Counted from the first letter of the stretch, positions 17,577 through 27,103 are shown. The stretch: DNA of 64,000 nucleotides from CALCKU01 sp964607445 (GCA_964607445.1 CAZSKN010000001.1:62001-126000), one strand, 5' to 3'. Made by a program: numbers and translations. Notes: generated by a model from the sequence alone, not told the origin.

Positions 17577-18620
17577 TTATTCGGCAATAGCTGCCGATTT
17601 CCGGGACTGCATAGTTTCAAATTGTGACCAAACACCGTCCGCGCCGTGCCAATCGCCTTTTGTGGCACCTTTAGAATACTCTGTCGCCCGGGCTTCGAAG
17701 AAATTAGCATGCTCCACGCCATTTAGCATTTCCGTCAGCCATGGCAAAGGATGATGCTTAATACCATAGACAGAAGGCAAGCCGAGCTGGCCAAGACGCC
17801 AATCCGCAATATAGCGAATATAGCTCTTAATATCTTCACTTGTCATGCCTTCCACAGCCCCCATTTCAAACGCCAGATCAATGAACTTGTCTTCAAGGCT
17901 AACGACAGTTTTACAGCAGTCAACAATATCATCCGCAACTGCGGGGGTCAAAGCGCCGGTCTCACGCGAAAATGTGTGGAATAATTTGATCATGCCTTCG
18001 CAGTGCAGGCTTTCATCACGTACAGACCAGGATACAATTTGGCCCATGCCTTTCATTTTATTAAACCGCGGGAAATTCATTAACATGGCAAAGCTGGCAA
18101 AAAGCTGTAGCCCTTCGGTAAATCCACCAAACACCGCCATAGAGGTCAAGATATCAGCATCGCTATCAACACCGAACTTACCCAGATAGTCATGCTTGGC
18201 AGCCATTTCCTCATATTCCATAAAGGCCGAAAATTCACTATCCGGCATACCAATCGTTTCGAGTAATAAAGCATAGGCCGCAATATGGATGGTTTCCATA
18301 TTAGAAAAAGAAGCGAGCATCATACGAACTTCGACGGGCTTGAATAAGGGCATATAATTTTCCATATAATTCGCCCCAACCTCGACATCAGATTGCGTGA
18401 AAAAACGAAAAATCTGTGTCAACAAATTCCGCTCCACATCTGTCAAATTGGTCGCCCAGTCTTTGCAATCTTCACCTAACGGCACTTCTTCGGGCATCCA
18501 ATGCACCTGTTGTTGCTTTTGCCAAAATTCATAGGCCCAAGGATAACGAAATGGTTTATAACTATGGGACGGCACTAAAAGTCCAGAACTTGGATTTTTA
18601 ATAAAATCAACTTTTCCCAT
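17577..18620 (-). CDS. nrdB: class Ia ribonucleotide reductase small subunit NrdB
   Basis: 347-residue R2 protein that houses the diiron centre and tyrosyl radical. Ligands and radical site are visible: Asp78 in QSDVEV, Glu109 and His112 in METIHIAAY, radical Tyr116, later Glu in GGFTEGLQL, and Glu/His in RDESLHCEG. The Tyr is conserved, so this is an ordinary tyrosyl-radical R2. No ATP-cone precedes the catalytic domain. The GGGGAT site lies upstream of the ATG. It is not directly linked to nrdA: an outer-membrane protein gene lies between them. Paired NrdR-like boxes lie at 18663-18709. Confidence 0.97.
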   Translation of the reverse strand: MGKVDFIKNPSSGLLVPSHSYKPFRYPWAYEFWQKQQQVHWMPEEVPLGEDCKDWATNLTDVERNLLTQIFRFFTQSDVEVGANYMENYMPLFKPVEVRMMLASFSNMETIHIAAYALLLETIGMPDSEFSAFMEYEEMAAKHDYLGKFGVDSDADILTSMAVFGGFTEGLQLFASFAMLMNFPRFNKMKGMGQIVSWSVRDESLHCEGMIKLFHTFSRETGALTPAVADDIVDCCKTVVSLEDKFIDLAFEMGAVEGMTSEDIKSYIRYIADWRLGQLGLPSVYGIKHHPLPWLTEMLNGVEHANFFEARATEYSKGATKGDWHGADGVWSQFETMQSRKSAAIAE

Positions 18621-18950
18621 AAGACATCCCCGTTTTCGGAATTTTCTAACAACAGTCCGTCAAGACTATATATAGACTATTGAAATTAGACGAACACCAT
18701 ATGTTGCGTCCTTTACATTGCCAAGCCAAAAACAGCCTTACGATAGTTATTTTATGTATAAAATTGAAAATTGGGTAATCTTCATACTGTCGCCCCTCTC
18801 ACAAACGTCGAGAACGTCCAAAAACTTTGAAAATATATCATCATGCCGGCACAGACATATATCAGACAGGCATATATGAGAATGAAACTATCTGGTGTTA
18901 CAGCGCGCGGGTCTTTAGCAGGGCACTAGGTGACGCATGGAAGGAAAGCG
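18621..18950. other. 330-bp gap upstream of nrdB
   Basis: It holds the nrdB leader and the paired NrdR-like boxes (18663-18709). The rest, toward the outer-membrane protein gene, has only short ORFs without ribosome sites. Nothing else was recognised. Confidence 0.6.
18663..18709. promoter_or_regulatory. tandem NrdR-like boxes upstream of nrdB
   Basis: Two 16-bp elements resemble the NrdR consensus ACACTATATATAGTGT: AGACTATATATAGACT (18663-18678, 13 of 16) and ACACCATATGTTGCGT (18694-18709, 12 of 16). Their starts are exactly 31 bp apart, the three-turn spacing known for NrdR box pairs. NrdR represses ribonucleotide reductase genes when dATP is high. Confidence 0.8.
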
Positions 18951-19721
18951 CTAACGTCTCCACGTAAAAGACAGGGCGGCCGCGTCTTCTGTGAAGGAAA
19001 TATCGTCCGAAACATCATTATTATTAAACCCTGAAACTTCACGACGAATATAGGCAAGAGACAAATCAGCATCCCCGATACGATATCCAAGGCCCGCTTG
19101 CGCGTCTCCGACAATAATCCGGTCTTGTAGATTGAAATTCCCCCGCGTTAAACGGGTCGGGCTATTGGGACGATAGGTAAGCGCTTCCGCATCTGCGCCC
19201 GCAAAAAAGTACCACGTATTTTTATCAAAGTTCGCACCCTCGCGAAGATCATCACCAATACGCAATATAGCGCCTACGACAGCGCTCTGGCTTTCGTCAT
19301 CAAAATGAACAGACGCGCTGGGCGTAAGCTCCAAATCCAAACCGGAACTGTTCAAGCTCAGAAAATTTTGTTTCGAGTAGCCAACATCAAGCCGGTTTAA
19401 ATCCTTCTTGTCCGTTAAACAAAAGGCATCGGAAGAAAAACACCCTGCATCACTGTCGGTAAAATTAAACAGGCTGGTATCGTCAGACGGAAGATCTGTG
19501 ACGGCGCGGCGCAAAGTCGGGCTCAGGCCAACAAATGTTTGCGGTTGCGTAAGGTTTAGACTTAACCCATCGCGCGGGACAATCTCGGAAGCCGTGGTTT
19601 TGGATTGCACTTGAGCCAAAGCCGACGCAGATAGAACACTCATAAAACCTAGACATAGCCCTATATGAGCCGTCTGGCGACCTCGAATTCTAAAACCTTT
19701 ATGTGTCCATCTGCATTTCAT
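18951..19721 (-). CDS. outer-membrane beta-barrel protein, LpxR/DUF2219-like
   Basis: 256 residues with a basic N-terminus and signal peptide ending near ASALAQ. The second half has the alternating aromatic/polar strands of a small beta-barrel: WYFFAGADAEALTYR, DAQAGLGYRIGDADLSLAYI and a C-terminal ALSFTWRR ending typical of outer-membrane proteins. The pattern resembles the C-terminal part of LpxR-family lipid A 3'-O-deacylases, but the catalytic residues cannot be confirmed and the N-terminal half is poorly matched. The ATG at 19721 has AGG and GGA upstream. It sits between nrdA and nrdB on the same strand with its own long leader. Confidence 0.5.
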   Translation of the reverse strand: MKCRWTHKGFRIRGRQTAHIGLCLGFMSVLSASALAQVQSKTTASEIVPRDGLSLNLTQPQTFVGLSPTLRRAVTDLPSDDTSLFNFTDSDAGCFSSDAFCLTDKKDLNRLDVGYSKQNFLSLNSSGLDLELTPSASVHFDDESQSAVVGAILRIGDDLREGANFDKNTWYFFAGADAEALTYRPNSPTRLTRGNFNLQDRIIVGDAQAGLGYRIGDADLSLAYIRREVSGFNNNDVSDDISFTEDAAALSFTWRR

Positions 19722-20152
19722 AGCATTCCACACCTAGTTCCATATACACCACGTATTGGAAAACATGTCTGTCACATACCCTAAATCCATAATTTAGGGA
19801 ACATGTTCCGCTGTTATATACTAATATTTGATAAAGACAGCATTAACGTTTTGTGAAGATATGGCGTAAAAGCACATAAAACCCTCAAATTTCGGCAATA
19901 TATAGCGAATTTTTGACAATTCAGACGCCATGCGCTCAAAACGCTCGCGTAAATAACGGCGTCTACAGAGGCTCTCTTAGCTGTTTGAACAGCAATATCT
20001 TCTGGATTTTGCCAGCATATCGCTTAAAATTTATCAAAATCATCCATGTTAATCGATGGGTGTTCGAGGCAAAATATCTAAGTTTTAGAGTCTAAGACTT
20101 CACCAGTTTCGGCGCTCTCATGACAGTATTTTACCTAACCTTTCGCATTGTC
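19722..20152. other. 431-bp gap between nrdA and the outer-membrane protein gene
   Basis: No convincing gene is present. The upstream part holds two adjacent symmetric elements, CCCTAAAT-N5-ATTTAGGG (19779-19799) and the palindrome GGAACATGTTCC (19798-19809), about 60-90 bp upstream of the gene. No terminator was recognised after nrdA. Confidence 0.5.
19779..19809. promoter_or_regulatory. two abutting palindromes upstream of the LpxR-like gene
   Basis: An 8-bp perfect inverted repeat (CCCTAAAT/ATTTAGGG, 5-base spacer) overlaps by two bases a perfect 12-bp palindrome, GGAACATGTTCC. This is likely an operator for the downstream outer-membrane protein gene. The regulator is unknown. The spacing does not fit the alphaproteobacterial LexA motif GTTC-N7-GTTC. 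Confidence 0.4.
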
Positions 20153-22090
20153 TTACTGACAGGCTAAACACTCATCATAATCCGTACTGGCCGCTTTTTG
20201 CATACTTTTTTCCATTTCTGAAAGTTCGGGGTTTTCTGAATCTGTGGCACCAGCAAACGCAGCTCGCTGAACTGATTTAGAGCGGCAGTAATAAAGTGAC
20301 TTCACCCCGGTTTCCCAAGCTTTCCAATGCAGCATATGTAGATCCCATTTATCCACATCGCCGGGAATAAAAATATTCAATGATTGCGCCTGACAAATAT
20401 AAGGCGCCCGATCAGAGGCATGCTCCACGACCCAACGCTGATCAATCTCAAAAGCTGTCCGGAACACGGCTTTCTCATGCGCGTCCAAGGCATCCATATG
20501 TTGCACCGACCCTTCCTTTTCCAAAATCGTGGCCCACACCCCGTCGGTATTTAATCCTTTGGATTCTAATAGGGCTTCTAGAAATTTATTTCGAACCGAG
20601 AAACTGCCCGAAAGGGTTTTATGCGTATACACATTAGCAGGTATAGGTTCGATACCTGCCGAAGTGCCTCCGCAAATAATCGAAATTGACGCCGTTGGCG
20701 CAACCGCCATTTTATGAGAAAATCGCGCCTTGATTCCGGCATCAGCAGCATCCGGACAGGCCCCGCGTTCCTCGGCTAATATTACAGATGCGGAATCAGC
20801 TCCACGCCGAATATGCCTAAATATGCGATTGTTAAAGGATTTGGCCAAAGCGCTTTCGAACGGAATATTTTTACTTTGCAACATAGAATGAAAGCCCATA
20901 AGCCCCAATCCGACTGAGCGTTCACGCGCGGCCGAATATTTAGCATCAGCCATCTCTTCGGGCGCGCGGTCAATAAAGTCCTGTAGAACATTATCCAAAA
21001 AGCGCATAATATCTTCGATAAACCCGTCTTGATCCTTCCATTCATCCCATTTTTCAGCGTTCAAAGAAGACAGACAACATACGGCTGTACGTTGACGGTC
21101 ATATTTATCTTTGCCTGTGGCCAACATAATTTCGGCACAGAGATTGGATTGTTGCACCCGCAGTCCAGCATCGCGTTGATGTTTGGCCAAAGAGTTGTTC
21201 ACCGTATCTGAAAAGACCATATATGGCTCACCTGTTTGCAAGCGCATTTCCAAAATCTTCTGCCATAATTTACGCGCATCAATCGATTTCACAACCTCAC
21301 CAGTATGAGGGCTACGAAGATCAAATTCAGCCCCATCGCGCACAGCATGCATAAAATCGTCAGTAATATTCAAACCGTGATGTAGATTTAATGATTTACG
21401 GTTAAAATCGCCAGACGGTTTACGGATTTCAAGAAATTCTTCAATCTCGGGATGATGAATATCCAGATAAACAGCGGCAGACCCCCGGCGCAAAGAGCCT
21501 TGAGAAATCGCGAGTGTCAAACTGTCCATCACACGAATGAAGGGGATGATACCGGATGTTTCACCTGCCCGGCCGATTTTTTCACCTATAGAGCGCACAT
21601 TGCCCCAATAGGTGCCTATGCCCCCACCGTTAGAGGCCAGCCAAACATTTTCTGTCCATGTATGGACAATAGAATCAAGACTGTCATCTACGGCATTAAG
21701 AAAGCAAGAAATCGGCAATCCGCGCGCGGCCCCTCCATTAGACAGAACCGGAGTGGCCGGCATGAACCAAAGTTTGGACATATATTCATAAAGGCGCTGG
21801 GCATGCTCTGTGTCATCTGCATAGGCTCGGGACACGCGCACAAACATGTCCTGATAGGTCTCTTCTGGTAAAAGATAGCGATCAACCAGGGTCTTTTTGC
21901 CAAAATCCGTCAATAGATCGTCACGGTCTGAATTTGCTGAAATTTGGCCAACTTTAGGGTTTTCGATCTTTAATTTAGCCTTGGGCTTACCCGCCCGTGG
22001 TTTACGTGTCGCAAACATTTCAGGAAGCCCCATCTCCGCCTCTTGCATATCCAATATTGACAAAGCTTCGCTTTCAGTTTGGTTAGACAT
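20153..22090 (-). CDS. nrdA: class Ia ribonucleotide reductase large subunit NrdA
   Basis: Catalytic alpha subunit converting ribonucleoside diphosphates to deoxy forms. Active-site pieces are visible: the first redox Cys in PISCFLN, the NLCAEI motif holding the thiyl-radical Cys and catalytic Glu, the partner Cys in RTAVCCLSSLN, and the C-terminal swinging Cys pair in DECLACQ. The ATG at 22090 follows GAGG by about 11 bases; an upstream in-frame start at 22180 would run into the promoter. The protein (645 residues) is shorter than E. coli NrdA and has no recognisable ATP-cone at its N-terminus. NrdR-like boxes lie at 22251-22297. Confidence 0.97.
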   Translation of the reverse strand: MSNQTESEALSILDMQEAEMGLPEMFATRKPRAGKPKAKLKIENPKVGQISANSDRDDLLTDFGKKTLVDRYLLPEETYQDMFVRVSRAYADDTEHAQRLYEYMSKLWFMPATPVLSNGGAARGLPISCFLNAVDDSLDSIVHTWTENVWLASNGGGIGTYWGNVRSIGEKIGRAGETSGIIPFIRVMDSLTLAISQGSLRRGSAAVYLDIHHPEIEEFLEIRKPSGDFNRKSLNLHHGLNITDDFMHAVRDGAEFDLRSPHTGEVVKSIDARKLWQKILEMRLQTGEPYMVFSDTVNNSLAKHQRDAGLRVQQSNLCAEIMLATGKDKYDRQRTAVCCLSSLNAEKWDEWKDQDGFIEDIMRFLDNVLQDFIDRAPEEMADAKYSAARERSVGLGLMGFHSMLQSKNIPFESALAKSFNNRIFRHIRRGADSASVILAEERGACPDAADAGIKARFSHKMAVAPTASISIICGGTSAGIEPIPANVYTHKTLSGSFSVRNKFLEALLESKGLNTDGVWATILEKEGSVQHMDALDAHEKAVFRTAFEIDQRWVVEHASDRAPYICQAQSLNIFIPGDVDKWDLHMLHWKAWETGVKSLYYCRSKSVQRAAFAGATDSENPELSEMEKSMQKAASTDYDECLACQ

Positions 22091-22250
22091 CGTATTCTGT
22101 CCTCTTTCCTTTAATCCCTCTACGCACCCGATAGGCACCCCAATTGCCACGATTTCTCTACTGTCGACCACATATTTCACATGTTCGGGTTCAAGCCCGC
22201 GGCATTCTCTTTTATGAAAGGAAAATGGCAGCCCTAGGCTCCCTCTTTCT

Positions 22251-22297
22251 ACACTACATATAGTGTCGATTTACTTCCTCTCGTCAATACCTAGTGT
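22251..22297. promoter_or_regulatory. tandem NrdR boxes upstream of nrdA
   Basis: ACACTACATATAGTGT (22251-22266) has perfect ACACTA/TAGTGT half sites and matches the NrdR consensus at 15 of 16 positions. A weaker second element ending in CTAGTGT (22282-22297) starts exactly 31 bp further on, the spacing known for cooperative NrdR binding. Together with the nrdB pair, this predicts joint repression of both subunits. Confidence 0.88.
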
Positions 22298-22471
22298 CTT
22301 AAAAAAGGAAATTTTTTGTTAACGGGAGGTTAAATATCTGCGTTTGTTATGAATTTTTTATGACGGTACCGAAACAAGTCATTCCCGCCTAAAGGGCAGC
22401 GGTTCAAAACCCGCAATAAACCGTGGAAAAGCCAGCTAGAATCAACTTTTAAACGACGTATATCCACCGGC

Positions 22472-22504
22472 CATAAAAAAACACCCCGCCAGAGACGGGG
22501 CGTT
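22472..22504 (-). terminator. intrinsic terminator after the TonB receptor gene
   Basis: On the minus strand, AACGCCCCG pairs with CGGGGTGTT (one G-T pair) around a 6-7 base loop, and a run of seven T follows. It begins about 20 bp after the receptor stop codon. Confidence 0.85.
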
Positions 22505-22525
22505 ATCAATGACATTACTGAGAGT

Positions 22526-25500
22526 TTAGTATGTAATGCGAACCCCGCCAAAGAAGAAACGTCCGCGTGGACCGACGGGTACCGCTCTTTCTGTTGAAAA
22601 CGGCTCTTCGTCGGTAAAGTTATTTACGCCACCATAAAATGTGAAATTATCGTTCCACTCATAGCTGGCATTGGCATCAAACACATAGCTCTCGTCTGAA
22701 AAGCCGTTCGTCGGTCCAAAGGTCGCCACAACAGTCTCGATCTCCGCACCTCTCAATGTCTGGCGACTTTGATAAGTGCCTTGAACCGCCGCTGAAATAG
22801 GACCACGCGCCCAAGACACAGTCGCATTACCAGACCATTTAGGTCGCTGTAGTTCCCCAAGCTCTGGATTCACGTCCGTCAAATCACTTGGGTTAAAGAA
22901 ATTATCCAAGTCCAATTGGCGTGATCCGACCACTCTGAAACCAAATTGGTTTTCATCCAGATCGAAATTATAATTGGCACTAAAGTCAATACCGCTGGCT
23001 TCAGACCGGGCAAAGTTAATTGTCGATTGTCTTACAAAATTAAAGCCCAAGAAGATCGGTGAGGATGCATCTCGGTTCCGCGTTACATTTTGACAAAACT
23101 GATTTGGAAAATCAGGCGCATCATAACATTCATCCACGATATTCTGCACCGATACATTGGCAATAATATTGTCAATTCTTACATCCCAATAATCAACCGT
23201 TAAAGACAAGCGATCAATAAAATGCGGTCTGTAAATAGCGCCTATCGTAATGGTATCAGCGGTTTCTTCACCCAAATTCGGGTTCCCGCCACTCACGCCG
23301 GTAAAGCGGGCTGTCAGAGGGTCTACGAATCCAACGGGAATACCATCGGCTAAACAATTCGCCTGCCTTAAATCCGGATTGGTAGCCGTCGGAATAATGG
23401 TAGCGTCACAAGGGTCTACAGGGCGCGCCGTAATCGGTTGCTCAGGTGAAAATAATTCGTCGATATTGGGAGCACGGATGGCTTGCGAGAGTGTACCCCG
23501 AAAGGAAAGATTGTTATCAACAACCCAGTTAGCGCCCAGTTTCCATGTCGTTGCCCCGCCAATTGTTGAATAATCCGCATATCTTATTGCGCCATCAACA
23601 GACAGGTCTTCAAAAAACTTTTTCCCATTAACTAATGGAATTCGAATTTCTCCAAACACATCAAAAACATCATATTCCCCTTCCGAATTTAACGTTCGGG
23701 ATGTGCCCCCGTTAAAACCTAAAGATTCATTGTCACTCACCGAAGAAATCAACGCCCCCGCCGTGAAAGGCGTACCTTGTGGTAATATACCTTGGTCAAA
23801 GTCATTAACCCTGTTTTCGCTGGTTTCTTCGCGGTATTCCACCCCGACCGCAAACCCGATCGGGCCTGCAGGAAGGTTGAAATAATCTTGTGAATCGCCT
23901 GCAAGCGATGCCGAAAACACGGTTTGTGTCAGCGTAAGCTGGTCTTGAACCTGAGTTGTTACAAATGAAACGGCTTCAGGCGACGCACTCAGCGGACCTG
24001 CAAGAATATTAAGTGGCCGACATTGACCATCACCCGGTGTGAAACTGAAAATGCCCGCATCAAATGCCGGAATACCAAATGGTGTCGTTGGCGGTGTCGC
24101 CGTCGGGTCTATATCTGTGCGACAGACAGGATTGCCGCTGGCATCATTCACCACATCAATAGCGGCGAAATAACGGTCAAGCAAAAGAAAATTCTCATCA
24201 TTAGTATCAGATGTAAATTCGCCGTAATTGCCAGACACTTCATAGTTCCAACCATTGTCAAATTCGCCTTTCACGCCCCCGACAATACGGAAGGTTTCAC
24301 GTTCCGTCGTATCCGGCTCGCCTGTAATAAGATCAATGGGATCACGACTGACAAAAAGACCGCCCCGATCATCGGCAAGGTTTTGTAAAACCGCCGGGAT
24401 AAACGGATTATCCGGTGCAATCGTCAGAAGATCGAAAAAGCCATTCAATTCTGTACGTGTTGAAGCTTCTGAGCTGGAATATTTACCCTCAACAAAAACT
24501 TTTGCCTTTGGCGTAATTTCATAAGAGGCATTTAAATTTAGTGACAGCGTATCCACGGATGGAATAAGCGTATCGCCATTATGACTCCCGCGAATACCAT
24601 CGCCGCCAAATTGGTTCGTCACACTTCCAACTGCACCATCTTGAAACGGACGTACGGTACCGTCTTGATCGACGACAAAACATCCGGCAAGGCCAAATCC
24701 AATATTGCCACCCACACTTGAATCGTCACAGTCTTCAACACCATTTCCATTCAAATCCAGGCCAGACGGGCCAAAATCCCGCGCCACAATCAAACTACTC
24801 GCTGAACTGATCGAAAACGTTGAAAAATCACCAAAGGCGCGTGGCGGCGCACTCGGATCAGTGGCAAGTGCTGGATTCGGAATATCGTTCGCAACACGGC
24901 CATCACGCGTAAAGCGACGGTCGCCTTCTAAAAGTTCACTGTCTTCAATATAATCAACAGCAAAGGTAATATTACCACGGTCTTGATGAAAGTTTTTACC
25001 CACGACCCCTCGAATAGAGAAATTTTCCGCATCTCCTTTATCGGAAATCCCGCCTCGTACATCAACATCAAGGCCTTCGAAATCTTCTTTCAAAATAAAG
25101 TTAACCACCCCCGTCACCGCGTCGGATCCGTAAATCGCAGAAGCGCCTCCGGTTAAAACATCGACACGCTCAATGAGAGCTTGCGGGATAGACCCAATAT
25201 CAACGGCTTGCGACCCTTCAAAGCCTGAAACATGGCGTCGACCATTAACCAGAGTCAATGTCCGGTCGCCCCCCAAACCGCGAAGGTTGAGGGCATTCGC
25301 ACCTGTTAGTGAATTTTCAGCCGTCAAGGACGACACCAGTGCGGGCACATCATTAATGACATCCGCCAAGCTGATTTCACCCGACAAGCGGAATTCGTCG
25401 CCATCCAAAGTTTGTACAGGCACGGGCGACGTTAAATTCGGATTGAGTGGAATACGTGAACCCGTCACAATGATTTCGTCTACACTATCCTGCGCGAACG

Positions 25501-25594
25501 CTGTATTGGTTGTAATAAATGCCGTCTGGGCGACGATAATGCTGGCCGAGACAAGCAACCGTTTCCCTAAAGACGGTTTATATAAATTTGACAT
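22526..25594 (-). CDS. TonB-dependent outer-membrane receptor
   Basis: 1022-residue receptor that imports a ligand with energy from TonB/ExbBD. The signal peptide ends near TAFAQ, then a TonB-box-like DEIIVTGSRI, the plug domain (about 45-170, with LRGLGGDRTLTLVNGRR and GGASAIYGSDAVTGVVNFI) and the 22-strand barrel ending in a C-terminal aromatic residue (FFFGGVRITY). The ATG at 25594 was chosen because GGGA lies 8 bases upstream. The sequence resembles the large receptor class of Caulobacterales and Sphingomonads that handle carbohydrates or other organic ligands, but no ligand can be assigned. No partner transport genes are adjacent. Confidence 0.93.
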   Translation of the reverse strand: MSNLYKPSLGKRLLVSASIIVAQTAFITTNTAFAQDSVDEIIVTGSRIPLNPNLTSPVPVQTLDGDEFRLSGEISLADVINDVPALVSSLTAENSLTGANALNLRGLGGDRTLTLVNGRRHVSGFEGSQAVDIGSIPQALIERVDVLTGGASAIYGSDAVTGVVNFILKEDFEGLDVDVRGGISDKGDAENFSIRGVVGKNFHQDRGNITFAVDYIEDSELLEGDRRFTRDGRVANDIPNPALATDPSAPPRAFGDFSTFSISSASSLIVARDFGPSGLDLNGNGVEDCDDSSVGGNIGFGLAGCFVVDQDGTVRPFQDGAVGSVTNQFGGDGIRGSHNGDTLIPSVDTLSLNLNASYEITPKAKVFVEGKYSSSEASTRTELNGFFDLLTIAPDNPFIPAVLQNLADDRGGLFVSRDPIDLITGEPDTTERETFRIVGGVKGEFDNGWNYEVSGNYGEFTSDTNDENFLLLDRYFAAIDVVNDASGNPVCRTDIDPTATPPTTPFGIPAFDAGIFSFTPGDGQCRPLNILAGPLSASPEAVSFVTTQVQDQLTLTQTVFSASLAGDSQDYFNLPAGPIGFAVGVEYREETSENRVNDFDQGILPQGTPFTAGALISSVSDNESLGFNGGTSRTLNSEGEYDVFDVFGEIRIPLVNGKKFFEDLSVDGAIRYADYSTIGGATTWKLGANWVVDNNLSFRGTLSQAIRAPNIDELFSPEQPITARPVDPCDATIIPTATNPDLRQANCLADGIPVGFVDPLTARFTGVSGGNPNLGEETADTITIGAIYRPHFIDRLSLTVDYWDVRIDNIIANVSVQNIVDECYDAPDFPNQFCQNVTRNRDASSPIFLGFNFVRQSTINFARSEASGIDFSANYNFDLDENQFGFRVVGSRQLDLDNFFNPSDLTDVNPELGELQRPKWSGNATVSWARGPISAAVQGTYQSRQTLRGAEIETVVATFGPTNGFSDESYVFDANASYEWNDNFTFYGGVNNFTDEEPFSTERAVPVGPRGRFFFGGVRITY

Positions 25595-25901
25595 CTGATT
25601 TCCCTTCAATCATTACTTTGAGGCCTGTGCCCAAAGTTTTATTATCGGTCACGTAACAATTTCGTAAGCATGGCGCAATATTTTATCAATAAAATTTAAT
25701 AACAATGTCAATAAATATTTGCTCAGGTGTAAAAGACGACATTCAACACCAAATTTTGTGCAGACCGTCAGCCTTTAAAATCGACATATTGTGGAAACAT
25801 AAATCGCTACAATTTTGTCCACGTTCCTATTGAAAGAAACTCTCATAAATCCGTTTCAATTTTCCTCTATGCAGCTTAAAAGGCGGCATGGATAGATATA
25901 A
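25595..25901. other. 307-bp AT-rich intergenic region
   Basis: Divergent region between the TonB receptor and the glycosyltransferase genes. It should hold both promoters. No clear operator, RNA or small gene was seen. Confidence 0.4.
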
Positions 25902-27056
25902 ATGAAAATCCTTCTCGTAACTGATGCTTGGGACCCGCAAATGAACGGCGTCGTCCGGACATTGACTAAAACGGTAGCCGCATTGCGACACGCAGGGCAT
26001 ATTGTCGAAGTCATTGCTCCGTCTGATGGCTATTGGACTTTACCCCTCCCCACCTATCCCGATATTCGTTTGGCGCTTTTTGCCAAAAATGACGTCGAAC
26101 GCCGCATTGTGCATTTTGGCCCAGAAGCTATTCATATTGCAACGGAAGGGCCATTAGGCCTCGCGGCGCGCAGCCTTTGTCTGAAATGGCGCATGCCCTT
26201 TACAACCAGCTATCATACGAAATTTCCTGAATATATCAAAGCCCGTTTCCCCTTCATTCCGCTGTCCTGGCCGTATAATTTTGTGCGCAATTTTCACAAT
26301 AGTGGTGGACGCATTATGGTGACAACGCCCTCTATGGTCGCCTTCCTTGACAAGCAAGGCTTTAGGCGCCTCGCCCCATGGGCACGCGGGGTCGATACAG
26401 ATGTTTTCAATCCACAAAAAAGGTTTACAGCCCACCCCGAGCTTGAGGATGTTTACGCCGATCTTCCCCGGCCTATATTTGTGAATATAGGACGCGTAGC
26501 CGTTGAGAAAAACATTGAAACCTTTCTTAAGCTCGACCTACCCGGGACAAAGGTTGTTGTAGGTGACGGGCCGCAACGTGCAACGCTTGAAAAAAAATAT
26601 CCAAATGTAATGTTCCGAGGAGCAAGATTTGGCGACGATCTCGCCCGACACTTTGCTGATGCAGATGTCTTCGTTTTTCCGTCAAAAACCGATACATTTG
26701 GATTGGTTATTATCGAGGCCATGGCCACGGGAACTCCCGTTGCCGCCTACCCTGTAACCGGCCCGATTGACATTATACCGGGCAGCCAAGCGGGTGCATT
26801 AAACACGGATTTACGCAAAGCCTGTCTTGAAGCTCTTAAACTCAACCGCAAAGACACAGCTCGTCATGCGCTCAACTATTCTTGGGAGGCTGTGACGCAA
26901 ATCTTCTTCGATCTGCTGACGCCAGAATATGAACCCGTTGCCCGCAAACGCTGGCGTAGGCTACGTCGGGCCGGGCGTCTCGCCAGCAGTCCTTATCATT
27001 TAATGAAAAAGATATTTCGCAAGATATGGCGGATTTTACGCGGCAAGACGGTGTAA
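25902..27056 (+). CDS. GT4 family glycosyltransferase (alpha-mannosyltransferase-like)
   Basis: 384 residues with a GT-B fold. The N-terminal domain opens with LVTDAWDPQMNGVVRTL, the acceptor-side Gly-rich loop typical of MgtA/PimB-like enzymes. The C-terminal donor domain has NIGRVAVEKN, GDGPQR and the nucleotide-sugar motif SKTDTFGLVIIEAMATG with the E-x7-E arrangement. The Lys/Arg-rich C-terminus (KRWRRLRRAG) probably contacts membrane lipids. The family transfers mannose, glucuronate or sulfoquinovose to lipid acceptors; which one is not decided. It stands alone, convergent with the permease gene 47 bp away. Confidence 0.85.
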   Translation: MKILLVTDAWDPQMNGVVRTLTKTVAALRHAGHIVEVIAPSDGYWTLPLPTYPDIRLALFAKNDVERRIVHFGPEAIHIATEGPLGLAARSLCLKWRMPFTTSYHTKFPEYIKARFPFIPLSWPYNFVRNFHNSGGRIMVTTPSMVAFLDKQGFRRLAPWARGVDTDVFNPQKRFTAHPELEDVYADLPRPIFVNIGRVAVEKNIETFLKLDLPGTKVVVGDGPQRATLEKKYPNVMFRGARFGDDLARHFADADVFVFPSKTDTFGLVIIEAMATGTPVAAYPVTGPIDIIPGSQAGALNTDLRKACLEALKLNRKDTARHALNYSWEAVTQIFFDLLTPEYEPVARKRWRRLRRAGRLASSPYHLMKKIFRKIWRILRGKTV

Positions 27057-27103
27057 CATAGACTCGGCTCTCATCAGCTAAATGGTCAATCCTGAACATC
27101 ACC

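Larger units (their letters stand above)
22091..22525. other. 435-bp gap between nrdA and the TonB receptor gene
   Basis: It holds the nrdA promoter with paired NrdR-like boxes (22251-22297) and the receptor terminator (22472-22504). The middle 170 bp contains a GCGGTTCAAAACCCGC hairpin but no tRNA or gene that I can support. Confidence 0.6.

Noticed and set aside
19798..19809. GGAACATGTTCC as a LexA site
   Set aside because: Alphaproteobacterial LexA uses GTTC-N7-GTTC; spacing here is different.
22361..22430. tRNA-like T-arm GCGGTTCAAAACCCGC after nrdA promoter region
   Set aside because: No matching acceptor stem, D arm or anticodon arm could be folded around it.
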